From contig NZ_CP040910.1 in NCBI RefSeq assembly GCF_013394085.1, positions 1,273,318 through 1,337,317 on the forward strand: a stretch of DNA of 64,000 nt, in the 5' to 3' direction. The DNA comes from Limosilactobacillus fermentum (GTDB taxonomy: Bacteria; Bacillota; Bacilli; Lactobacillales; Lactobacillaceae). Both the position numbers and the translations under genes were made by a program. How positions within the stretch are numbered: the stretch's first letter is position 1; each line of letters starts with the position of its first letter. The notes beneath the pieces are model-generated. The model saw only the letters and a list, made by a program, of their open reading frames with translations, searched no databases and had not been told where the DNA came from. This document shows positions 35,308-44,100 of the stretch, piece after piece.

Positions 35308-35313
35308 ACTATA
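35308..35313 (-). promoter_or_regulatory. Putative -10 of the pst operon
   Basis: TATAGT on the minus strand, 14 bp behind the last repeat of the Pho box; no consensus -35 exists, as usual for activator-dependent Pho promoters. Confidence 0.5.
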
Positions 35314-35327
35314 ATTTAACAAGGCCA

Positions 35328-35366
35328 TGTAAACCTTCCACCTTCATCGTGTAAAGCTTTTGTAAA
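35328..35366 (-). promoter_or_regulatory. Pho box: phased TTTACA repeats
   Basis: On the minus strand TTTACA occurs at 35366-35361, 35355-35350 and 35333-35328, with starts 11 and 22 bp apart. The missing fourth position (between the second and third) reads AAGGTG. This is the layout of a Gram-positive PhoP box. It lies between pstS and the divergent regulator gene and can serve both. Confidence 0.8.
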
Positions 35367-35401
35367 TTCAGGGGGGAACGATCATCAAAAACTTTCTGCT
35401 C

Positions 35402-36106
35402 ATGACTAAGGATCAAACCTTTGCGACCGATTTAGCCCACTTTTGCCACCACCAGCACTGGGACCTCGACCGGGTCACCACCGCTACCGCCCTGGTGGTT
35501 AACCTCGAGCAAAACTCCTACACCGGTATTTTGTGGGACCTGGCTGCCACCAACTTAGACACCACCATCGCCACCATGACCCTGATCCGCCACCAGCAAA
35601 ACGGCCCGCTGCTGGTTTTCTCACCCAACCTCGATGACCGGCAGCGACGCAAGCTTTTCCGGGCCAAGGTCGACGACGTATTGGAAAAAGACCTCGCCCA
35701 CGACGTTTTACGACCACTAATCGAACAACGCTGCTGGCTTTACCAACACGCCACGGTAGCCGATGAAGACGCCACCACCAATGATGATGACGATGAACCA
35801 ATCATTGAAGACCGGATTAAGATCGGCGACTGGGAAATCGATCCAAAAAAAGTCCGGGTCACCAAGGCCGGCCAAGAGGTTAGCCTGACCCGCAAGGAAT
35901 TTCAACTCTTAGCCTTTTTGGCCGACCACCAGGGCCAAGTCTTGTCCCGCGAGCAACTACTTGACGGGGTTTGGGGCTACGATATCCTGGGGAGCTCACG
36001 AATCGTGGACATCCACGTTTCCCACCTCCGCGACAAACTGGAGGACGATTCGCAAAAGCCCGTCCACCTAACGACCGTCCGCGGCTTTGGCTATAAACTG
36101 GAATAA
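35402..36106 (+). CDS. PhoP/OmpR-family response regulator with degenerate receiver (orphan)
   Basis: The C-terminal half (about 135-234) is a canonical winged-helix DNA-binding domain: VSLTRKEFQLLAFLADHQGQVLSREQLLDGVWGY and VDIHVSHLRDKL...TVRGFGYKLE. The N-terminal receiver is altered: the acidic pair after strand 1 is replaced (LLMTKD), while the phospho-acceptor D (D46 in ILWDLA), the Ser of strand 4 and the Lys of EKD remain. The ATG at 35402 has no ribosome binding site. The frame is open back to ATC codons at 35381 and 35384 just behind GGGGGG, and starting at 35384 would restore strand 1 (KNFLLM) and put the Asp at 52. No histidine kinase gene is adjacent. Position and the Pho box suggest control of pstS. 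Confidence 0.85.
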   Translation: MTKDQTFATDLAHFCHHQHWDLDRVTTATALVVNLEQNSYTGILWDLAATNLDTTIATMTLIRHQQNGPLLVFSPNLDDRQRRKLFRAKVDDVLEKDLAHDVLRPLIEQRCWLYQHATVADEDATTNDDDDEPIIEDRIKIGDWEIDPKKVRVTKAGQEVSLTRKEFQLLAFLADHQGQVLSREQLLDGVWGYDILGSSRIVDIHVSHLRDKLEDDSQKPVHLTTVRGFGYKLE

Positions 36107-36139
36107 AAAAACGCTCCCCCCAGTGGCGAGCGTTTTTTG
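36105..36139. terminator. Bidirectional terminator between the regulator and the lipoprotein gene
   Basis: AAAAAACGCTC (36106-36116) pairs with GAGCGTTTTTT (36128-36138) around a C-rich loop. Confidence 0.85.
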
Positions 36140-36145
36140 TTTAGT

Positions 36146-36922
36146 TTAGTCTTTTCCGTAGAGTTCCTTATAAGCTTCACTTACTTGTTCCATTCCCTGC
36201 TTACGTTCTTCAACCGAGTAACCAATGGCGTTCGGCGCCCATTCAGCGGCCTCACCTTCCCCATCCGTTCCAACCAAAACGCATGACTTATAATCATCTG
36301 CCCAGACCGGCTTAAAGGTATGACCCATGATCGTATAGGTCTTGTTCAACGCTTCCTGACTAACGCTAGCCGAACTAGAACTGGCGCTACTCGTCGAACC
36401 GGCCCCATCCCGTTGCTGGGCGTGCATCGTCCCAGTGGCGATCAACTGGTCTAAGGTGTCCTTGTACTGCCCGTATTCCTTAGCCAACTCGGCCTTGGTG
36501 TAGTTGACACTGGCGTTCTTCTCCCCCATCCCGTTGCTGGTCGCTGAGTCGTAGGCAACCAAGACGTCGTTGTTATTGACGGTCATGGTCGTGCTGTGAC
36601 CCCCGAAGTCGACTGAAAACTTGTTGTCCTTTTGGTACCAGTTCATTCTGTCGGAATTGCTATGTAAATTGGCCATTCCCTGCCCATCGAGTTTTTCGTA
36701 GGCCATCAGGGCGTACTCGGCATCCGTGTAGGTTTGCTGTTTGCTACTGCTGGGCGCGCTGCTCGTTGAAGTGACTTTTGACATCTGGCTAGAACTGGTC
36801 TGCGCCTGCTTAGTCGAACTTGAAGCACTACTTGTCTTTTGGTGCCCAGACGGCGTACTCCCACACGCCGTCAATCCCAATGCGACCACCGTTAGCGTTC
36901 CCAATAAGAGTGTTTTTTTCAT
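36146..36922 (-). CDS. Putative lipoprotein of unknown function
   Basis: From the ATG at 36922 (GGGAGG eight bases upstream) the protein is 258 residues. A signal peptide ends in the lipobox GLTAC, so it should be lipid-anchored outside. A Ser/Thr/Gln linker (about 23-65) is followed by a folded region (YTDAEYALMAYEKLDG...NNNDVLVAYDSAT), a second Ser-rich linker and a C-terminal part (YTIMGHTFKPVWADD). It may belong to a lactobacillus-specific lipoprotein family, but I do not recognise it with certainty. It lies next to the phosphate regulator, convergent with it. Confidence 0.8.
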   Translation of the reverse strand: MKKTLLLGTLTVVALGLTACGSTPSGHQKTSSASSSTKQAQTSSSQMSKVTSTSSAPSSSKQQTYTDAEYALMAYEKLDGQGMANLHSNSDRMNWYQKDNKFSVDFGGHSTTMTVNNNDVLVAYDSATSNGMGEKNASVNYTKAELAKEYGQYKDTLDQLIATGTMHAQQRDGAGSTSSASSSSASVSQEALNKTYTIMGHTFKPVWADDYKSCVLVGTDGEGEAAEWAPNAIGYSVEERKQGMEQVSEAYKELYGKD

Positions 36923-36998
36923 TCTGATTCCTCCCAAAACCAAACTCCTCTGCGTTTTCCTCCCATTCTAACTGGTGATCGTTTGATTAACAAGTAGT

Positions 36999-37514
36999 CT
37001 AGTAGACGATTAGGTCTGGGTCTGGTTGGTCCACCATAAAGTCAAACAGGTCCTCCCAGTTCCCGTCAACATCTAGTTGTTCCAACTGCTTGACCAGTTC
37101 GGCCATCGCCGGGTCGTCCTTGGCTAACTTGCGGTACTTTTCCAACCGCTTCAAGAATTCGGCCCGGCGTGCGGCCTTGGCAAAGAGGTCGGCGGTGACC
37201 CGTTTTTGCGCTTCCTTAATGGTGGCCGAACTAGGCGTGAAGGTGGCAAAAACCTCCTTGATCTTAAAGGAAAAGCTTGCCTCCGGTTTGTCGACGATTT
37301 CAATTACCACGGCCGGCAAAATCTTCTCAGCTTCACCGTGCGCTTGAAAGGGTACTAGCACCCAATCGCCCAGCTTGAGGTCTTCCTCCTTATACATGGG
37401 GGTAAAGCCCTGGCGCGGGAAGTCCTTGAGCCCGGCGCCATCTTGTTTCAGATTAGCGACCAGTAAGTCCCGGTAGTCATCGGCGTCTGATTGTAGTGTC
37501 ACTTTTACTAACAT
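36999..37514 (-). CDS. Conserved hypothetical protein
   Basis: Not recognised. With the ATG at 37514 (AAAGGAGG eight bases upstream) it has 171 residues. The N-terminal half is beta-rich (LKLGDWVLVPFQAHGEAEKILPAVVIEIVDKP), reminiscent of a small barrel such as the PriA N-terminal fold. The C-terminal half is a charged helix pair (KRVTADLFAKAARRAEFLKRLEKYRKLAK) with an acidic tail. No signal peptide or membrane segment. It lies between the lipoprotein and ffh on the same strand, separated from ffh by a terminator. Confidence 0.7.
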   Translation of the reverse strand: MLVKVTLQSDADDYRDLLVANLKQDGAGLKDFPRQGFTPMYKEEDLKLGDWVLVPFQAHGEAEKILPAVVIEIVDKPEASFSFKIKEVFATFTPSSATIKEAQKRVTADLFAKAARRAEFLKRLEKYRKLAKDDPAMAELVKQLEQLDVDGNWEDLFDFMVDQPDPDLIVY

Positions 37515-37585
37515 TTTCAATTCCTCCTTTCACTCTCTATTATTCTCTATTATTGCAAACGACCTGGACGTATTTTGTCGTTAAC

Positions 37586-37617
37586 TAAAAAAATCGTGGA
37601 TTTCCACGATTTTTTTC
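37586..37617 (-). terminator. Terminator of ffh
   Basis: AAATCGTGG and CCACGATTT form the stem around a 4-nt loop, with T residues after it on the minus strand, directly behind the ffh stop codon. Confidence 0.9.
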
Positions 37618-39048
37618 TTAGCGCTTCTTTTTCTTCAGGCGCTTCTTTTTATTCTTCTTCATTTGCCGGGCCATCCGGTTCATCGCCAACTTACCGAGGC
37701 GACCGCCTGGCATCTGGCCGCCCATCAGGTTTTCCATCCCGCTGAGGTTCCCGTTGGTGACCTGGCGCATCATCTTGCGCATTTGATTAAACTGCTTGAT
37801 CATCCGGTTGACTTCAACGATTGGCCGCCCGGACCCGGCTGCTAACCGCCGGCGCCGGCTTGGGTTCATCATGTCCGGGTTTTCCCGTTCCTCGGGGGTC
37901 ATCGAGTAGATAATCGCCTTGATGTGGGCGAACTGCTTCGGGTCCAGGTTGATGTTTTGTAAGGCCGGGTTGTTGGCCATCCCCGGCATCATTTTCAAGA
38001 GGTCTTCCAGCGGTCCCATCTTAGTGATCTGGTCCATTTGGTCCAAGAAGTCGTTGAAATCAAAGGAATTTTCCTTCATCTTAGCCATCGCCTGGGTGGC
38101 TTGTTCCTGGTCAAAGTTTTCCTGGGCCTTTTCGATCAGGGTCATCATGTCCCCCATCCCCAGGATCCGGGAGGCCATCCGGTCTGGATGGAAGACGTCC
38201 AAGTTGTCCATCTTTTCCCCTTCACCGACAAACTTAATTGGCTTACCGGTGACGGCCCGGATGGACATGGCGGCCCCACCACGGGTGTCCCCATCCAACT
38301 TGGTCAAGACTACCCCAGTGATGTCTAACTGGTCGTCAAACCCTTGGGCAGTATTGACGGCGTTTTGCCCGGTCATGGCGTCGACCACCAGGAGGATTTC
38401 GTCTGGCTTAGCGAGTTCCTTGATCTTAGCCAGTTCTTCCATCAGTTGTTCATCGATTTGCAGGCGCCCGGCCGTATCAATGATCACGTAGTCGTTGTGC
38501 TTTTCCTTAGCGACTTCCATCCCCTGGCGCACGATTTCGACCGGATCGACGTCGGTCCCCATTTCAAAGACCGGCACGTCAATGCTAGCGGCCACTTGTT
38601 GCAACTGGGTAATGGCGGCTGGCCGGTAAACGTCGGCCGCAATGAAGAGTGGGCGGGCGTTTTCTTCTTTTTTAAGGCGCTTGGCCAACTTACCGGCCGT
38701 CGTCGTCTTCCCGGCCCCTTGCAGCCCGACCATCATGATGACGGTCGGGATGTGGGCGGATTTATTGAGGGGTGTTGCCGTTTCACCCATCATTTCGGTC
38801 AGTTCATCGTTAACGATCTTGACGATTTGCTGAGCCGGATTTAAGCCCTTTAAAACCTCCGCGCCGGCAGCCTTTTCGCGCACCGTCTTGACGAAGTCTT
38901 TAACGACCTTAAAGTTAACGTCGGCTTCCAGCAGGGCGAGCCGGATTTCACGCATCGTTTCGCGTAAATCGGCTTCGGTCACCTTGGGCTTACGCCGCAG
39001 TTTTTCCATTGCCTTTTGCAGGCGTTCCGTTAAACCTTCAAATGCCAT
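37618..39048 (-). CDS. ffh: Signal recognition particle protein Ffh
   Basis: GTPase that binds signal sequences with 4.5S/6S RNA and delivers nascent chains to FtsY. Starting at the ATG 39048 (GGGGAG six bases upstream) it has 476 residues: N domain, G domain (GLQGAGKTTTAGKLAK, DTAGRLQ, TKLDGDTRGG) and the methionine-rich M domain (MIKQFNQMRKMMRQ) with a basic tail. The open frame extends eight codons upstream, but the family begins MAFEGLTERLQ. Confidence 0.97.
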   Translation of the reverse strand: MAFEGLTERLQKAMEKLRRKPKVTEADLRETMREIRLALLEADVNFKVVKDFVKTVREKAAGAEVLKGLNPAQQIVKIVNDELTEMMGETATPLNKSAHIPTVIMMVGLQGAGKTTTAGKLAKRLKKEENARPLFIAADVYRPAAITQLQQVAASIDVPVFEMGTDVDPVEIVRQGMEVAKEKHNDYVIIDTAGRLQIDEQLMEELAKIKELAKPDEILLVVDAMTGQNAVNTAQGFDDQLDITGVVLTKLDGDTRGGAAMSIRAVTGKPIKFVGEGEKMDNLDVFHPDRMASRILGMGDMMTLIEKAQENFDQEQATQAMAKMKENSFDFNDFLDQMDQITKMGPLEDLLKMMPGMANNPALQNINLDPKQFAHIKAIIYSMTPEERENPDMMNPSRRRRLAAGSGRPIVEVNRMIKQFNQMRKMMRQVTNGNLSGMENLMGGQMPGGRLGKLAMNRMARQMKKNKKKRLKKKKR

Positions 39049-39159
39049 GTGTTTCTCCCCTAATAATTTCAAATTCGTGTGGCAACTTTGCCAAAACCAT
39101 TTCTAATTTTACTACACCCGCCCCGTTTTCTCCATCTAAACAAGGGGGCGGAAAATTCA

Positions 39160-39204
39160 CAAAAACAAAACCAGGTTGAGAGAAAACCCTTCTCCTAACC
39201 TGGT
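39160..39204 (-). terminator. Terminator behind ylxM
   Basis: ACCAGGTT and AACCTGGT (39204-39197 with 39177-39170) close an internal GGAGAA/TTCTC stem; TTTTGTTTTTG follows on the minus strand. It separates smc-ftsY-ylxM from ffh. Confidence 0.85.
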
Positions 39205-39234
39205 CGCTGTTCTAATCTTTTCTACTCACCAAAC

Positions 39235-39576
39235 TTACTTCGCTTCCAGGTTCTCCATCCCGTCAATTAAATCCCTCAGGGTCTGATCGGTCGGGTAGTG
39301 GCTTAAAACGTAATCACGGATCCGATCGGCCTGCTGATTGCGGGCTTTAAACTCCGCGTACAGATGTAACTTTTGCTCGTAGCCCTCCAAGATCTTTTCG
39401 GTCCGCTTAATGTTATCGTAAACGGCCTGGCGCGATACCGAAAACTCGGTGGCAATTTCGCCCAGCGAGTAATCGTCGGCGTAGTAAAGCTGCAAGTAGT
39501 CGTTTTGCTTGGCCGTTAGCAAGGGTTGGTAAAAGGCGAAGAGGGCGTTGATCCGCTCGTTTTTTTCGAGTTCCAT
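39235..39576 (-). CDS. ylxM: YlxM-family putative DNA-binding protein
   Basis: A small sigma-70 region 4-like helix-turn-helix protein ([26 protein letters not shown]) of 113 residues from the ATG at 39576, which has AAGGAGG eight bases upstream. YlxM is encoded beside ftsY or ffh in nearly all Firmicutes and is thought to tune SRP expression or activity; its function is not settled. Confidence 0.93.
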   Translation of the reverse strand: MELEKNERINALFAFYQPLLTAKQNDYLQLYYADDYSLGEIATEFSVSRQAVYDNIKRTEKILEGYEQKLHLYAEFKARNQQADRIRDYVLSHYPTDQTLRDLIDGMENLEAK

Positions 39577-39592
39577 TACCAAATCCTCCTTG

Positions 39593-41173
39593 CTAATCGA
39601 CCGTCACGAGCCCCTTGAAGAGCCCGTAAACGAAGTCTTGGGCGTTGAATTCTTCTAAGTCGCTCACCTTTTCACCCAACCCGACGAACTTGACCGGTAG
39701 GTGTAATTCGTTACGGATGGCTAAGACGATCCCCCCACGGGCGGTCCCGTCGAGCTTAGTTAAGACAATCCCAGTCACGTCGGTCGTTTCCTTGAATAAC
39801 TTAGCCTGGGTCAGGGCGTTTTGCCCGGTGGTGGCGTCTAAAACCAGCAGGACTTCGTGCGGGGCGTCCGGAATTTCACGGGTTAAAATTCGCTTCATCT
39901 TGGCCAACTCGTTCATTAAGTTGACCTTGTTTTGCAACCGGCCGGCCGTGTCGACAAAGAGGACGTCGTAATTGTCCTTTTTGGCCTTGGTCACGGCGTC
40001 AAAGACCACCGCCGCCGGGTCGCTATTTTCCGGCCCGGTGACGATGTCAACCCCGTCGCGTTGGGCCCACACTTCCAACTGCTCGGTAGCCCCGGCCCGG
40101 AAGGTATCGGCAGCGGCTAAAAGCACCCGCTTACCCTGGCCCTTAAAGCGGGCGGCCATCTTCCCAATCGTGGTCGTCTTTCCGGCCCCGTTAACCCCCA
40201 CGAACATGATCACGGTTGGACCCTGATCGGCCATCGTCAGGGTAGTTTGTTCCCCAGCCCCGGCTTCATCGTAGAGGTCGACCATCTTTTCGATGATCAC
40301 GTTGGACACGTCTTGCTTGTTCTTGGCGTTTTGCAACCGGACCTCTTCGCGCAGGGAATCGGAGAGCTTCATCGCCATTTCGTAACCAACGTCGGATTCG
40401 ATCAACATGTCTTCGAGGTCATCGAAGAAGTCTTCATCGACGTGGCGGAAGTTCGCCAGGAAACGGTTTAACCGCGCCCCGAAGCCGTTGCGTGACTTTT
40501 CCAGCCCCTGGTCGTACTTCTTTTCCGTTTCGTCTTCTGCAGCTGGTTCCCCTTGTGGCACCGGCTCGTCTTCTGCTTGGTTGTGATCCTCTTTTTGGGG
40601 TTGCTCAAGTTCTTCTTGGGCCTCAATCACCTCGGTCGGTGAAGCCGGGGTAGTGGGCTCCGGTTTGGCGATCTGGTTGACCCAGTCCGCCGTTACCGGG
40701 GCCACGGATGCGGACGCGGAATCGTCACTACCTTCTTCAGCCACGTCACTAGCATCACTTGGCGCTGGTTCCTCACTGACGGCCGGTTCTTCCGCAACCG
40801 CACTAGCCACCACCGTTGGGGCCACTTCTTCTACCGGTTCCTCTGGTGCGACGCTGGCTGACCCTTCCGCCGACGCCGGAGCTTCAACGGCTTGCTCTGG
40901 TGTAGCACTAACAGCTTCATCTTTTTCGGGTGCCACTTCCCCTTGGTCGTCAGCTTTGGGGGCCGCGGTTTCTGCGCCCGCTTCCTCTACCGGCGCCGCG
41001 CTGGTCGTCTCTTCTTTTTCTGATGCTGGCTGGTCAAGTGTCGTAGCCGAACTGGCTTCTGCTACCGGTGCCTGGTCTTGTGGACTAGTAGCCGCACTGA
41101 CCGGGGCCGTTGCTTCGGTTGACTGGTCGACTTCCTCGCGCTTCTTGCGCCGAAAAATATCAAATAATCCCAT
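39593..41173 (-). CDS. ftsY: Signal recognition particle receptor FtsY
   Basis: The membrane-associated GTPase partner of Ffh. The first 17 residues are a basic amphipathic start ([13 protein letters not shown]) suited to lipid binding. Residues about 18-220 form a long Ala/Glu/Pro/Val-rich acidic region, longer than in most Gram-positive FtsY. The NG domain begins near 225 with [24 protein letters not shown] and [11 protein letters not shown]. It is 15 bases downstream of smc. Confidence 0.97.
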   Translation of the reverse strand: MGLFDIFRRKKREEVDQSTEATAPVSAATSPQDQAPVAEASSATTLDQPASEKEETTSAAPVEEAGAETAAPKADDQGEVAPEKDEAVSATPEQAVEAPASAEGSASVAPEEPVEEVAPTVVASAVAEEPAVSEEPAPSDASDVAEEGSDDSASASVAPVTADWVNQIAKPEPTTPASPTEVIEAQEELEQPQKEDHNQAEDEPVPQGEPAAEDETEKKYDQGLEKSRNGFGARLNRFLANFRHVDEDFFDDLEDMLIESDVGYEMAMKLSDSLREEVRLQNAKNKQDVSNVIIEKMVDLYDEAGAGEQTTLTMADQGPTVIMFVGVNGAGKTTTIGKMAARFKGQGKRVLLAAADTFRAGATEQLEVWAQRDGVDIVTGPENSDPAAVVFDAVTKAKKDNYDVLFVDTAGRLQNKVNLMNELAKMKRILTREIPDAPHEVLLVLDATTGQNALTQAKLFKETTDVTGIVLTKLDGTARGGIVLAIRNELHLPVKFVGLGEKVSDLEEFNAQDFVYGLFKGLVTVD

Positions 41174-41188
41174 GTGATCCCCTCATTT

Positions 41189-44100
41189 CTATCCTTGGTG
41201 CTGTGCTAGGGTGGTGTTGACGTCAACGGAAACCATCCGCGAAACCCCGGACTCTTGCATGGTAACCCCGTACAAGACGTCGGCGTTCATCATGGTTCCC
41301 TTACGGTGGGTGATAACAATGAACTGCGGGCCCTGATCCCCGAAGCGATCGAGGTAGTGGGCAAAACGATCAACGTTAACCGCGTCAAGGGCCGCTTCCG
41401 GTTCGTCTAGGATGGCAAACGGCACCGGCCGGACCTTTAGAATCGCAAATAAAAGGGCGATCGCCGTTAGGGCCCGTTCCCCCCCTGATAACAGGGATAG
41501 ACGCTGGTTACGCTTGCCAGGCGGCTGAGCCATAATGTCAACCCCGGTCGTCAGAGGCTGACTTGGTTCGGTCAGGATCAACTTGGCCTCGCCACCGTCA
41601 AAGATCTGGGTGAAGGTTTCACTAAAGGCCGCCGAAACTTGCTTGAAGGTGTTCATAAAGCGGGTCTCGACTTGTTGATCCATTTCGGTCATCGTTTGTT
41701 CGAGCTGCTCTTTGGCGGCCACCAAGTCAGCTTGCTGGCCACTCAAGAAGTCGTAGCGCTCCTTAACCTGCTTGTATTCGGCAATCGAAGAGGTGTTGAC
41801 CTCCCCCAGGTCCGCGATTCCACGGTTCAAGAGCTTGATTTGACGAGCTAGCTCTTCGTCGGCTAGGTCCGCCATGTCCTGACTGGCGGCGTCCAAGGTC
41901 ATCTGGTAGCGTTCGCTCAGGCGGTTTAAGCCCTGATCAATCGTCGTTTCCAGATGAGCTTGTTCGGCAGCCAGCCTGGTTTGATCACTTAAGGCCACCT
42001 TGAGCAGGTCCTGCAGTCGTTGGGCCCGTTCGCTAGCCTGCCGCAAGTCTGCTTCGACTTGATCTAACTGGTCGGTGACGGTTTCGACGGCGGCTTGGTG
42101 GTCCTTGAGAGCGGCGCGGGATTCTTCTAAGGCCACCTGGCTGGACTCGTGTTCGGCGTCCATCGTTTGGTCTTGTTTAGATAACTGCGCGAGCGCCCCT
42201 TGCGTTTCCGCTAAGGCGGCTTGGACCTCGCTTTGTTGCTTCAACAGCTCACTACGGTGAGATTCGTCCTGTTCCAAGCGGGTCTTTTCAACGGCCAGCC
42301 ACTGGCTGAGCTCGTGAACCTGTTCGTTTTGGCTAGCGGCGTTGGACTGGAGGGCGGTCAACTGCTCTTGCGCCCGGCTGGTCCGCTCCTTAACCTCGGC
42401 CAACTCTTGTTCAACCCGGGCGGCCTCGCAAGCTGCCTCTTGAATCCGGCTTTGGTAGTTAGCCTGCTGGTTGCTTTGTTGGTTGGTTTGGTATTCCAGC
42501 GACGTAACCGTTTGGGCGGCGGCCGTTACCTGGTCTTGAAGCCGCTGGGCCTGGTTACCCTGCTCCACGGCCTCATTACGTGCCCGTGCTAGTTCTTGTT
42601 CCAGTTCGTCGCGGGTGACCTGGCTGGCCTGACGCGCCCGTTGGAGGCGCTGAACCTGTGCTTCCAACTGACTGGCGGTGGCCTGAGCCTGTTTAACGGC
42701 TTGCTCTAGCTCGGCCAACTGTTGGCGTTGGCGAAGTAGCCCCGTCCGCTGGTTACGGTTGGCCCCCCCGGTCATGGCCCCAGAGGCGTTGATCAGTTGG
42801 CCGTCTAAGGTGACCACCCGAACCTGGTGCTGCCCGGCCCGGGCAATCTCAGTGGCGTGATCGAGGTTGTCAACGACCACCGTGCTGGCCAGGAGCTGGT
42901 CGACCACGACTTGAAAACGAGCGTCATAGGCTATCAACTCCCCGGCCCGGCCCACGTAACCGGGCATGGTCACTAACTTGGCCAAGTTGCGGGGGGCAAA
43001 ACCGCCACGTAGGTTATCCAGTGGCAGGATCGTTACCCGCCCGCCCCGGCTTTGGATCAAATCCTGAATGATCCGCTTCCCGGTCGCCTGGCTGTCAACG
43101 ACTAACTGTTGTAGTTGCCCACCCAGGACGGTTTCAATCGCCGTCGTATATTGACTTGGCACCTCCAGGAGTTCGCTAACGGCGCCGAAAAGGCCCGGGT
43201 AGGCCTGGCGCTTACGCAACACCTGTTGAACCCCGTGGTAGTATCCGGTGTAATCGGCCGCCATTGATTGGTAACTTTTAATCCGTCCCTCGGCGGAAGA
43301 AACGTCCCCCAGGGCTTGGTACCACCGGCGGGAAGTCTGTTCGTATTCCTGCTGGAGTTTTGCTTGGTTGGCCTGCTCCTGGTTATAGCGCTGTACCACC
43401 TCTTGGGCCGTTTGCTCAGCCGTTTGGGCAACGGTGGCCTGTTGGTTAGCCGCTTTCGTTAGCTCGGCCAACTTCTGCTTGGCTTCACTGAGGGCGGCGG
43501 CCCCGGCTTCTTGTTGGCTCTGGTTACGCTGGTGATCCCGCTTTAAGAAGAGTTGGTTGTTTTGAATCGTCGTTTGTTCCTGCATCAAGTCGACTTGCTT
43601 GTTGCGCAGGTTTTCAATCGTCTCCTCTAGCTGGGCGGCCCGCTCTTCGGCGCTCATCGTCTTTAATTGACGCAGCTGAGCCTGGTGGTCCTTGATGGCT
43701 TCCTTACGCTTAGTCAGTTCGCCATTGACCGCCGTTATTTGGTCCGTCAGCGCCCGTTGTTGTTCCGTCAGGTCGCTTTGCCGCTTGGTCAACCGGTCCT
43801 GTTCGGCCTGGCGCTGTTCCTTGCGAACCGAGGAGAGCGACTGTTGATTTTCGAGTTTAGCGATCACCTGGGTCGCCTCTAGCAACTTAGCCTGGTGCTC
43901 ATCGCGCGTCGCCAGTAATTGGCGCCGTTGTCCCTCTAGCTGCGCCTGGCGCTGACTAGCGGTGTTGGCGTCCTGATCGTATTGCTTAGTTAGCTCTCGG
44001 CCCTTGACGACCTTTTCGTTAACCTGGCTTAGCCGGGCTTGGTTAGCCCTGGTTTGGCGGACCGTTTGGGTACGATCCAGGCGGTCCAGGCGTCCCTTTT

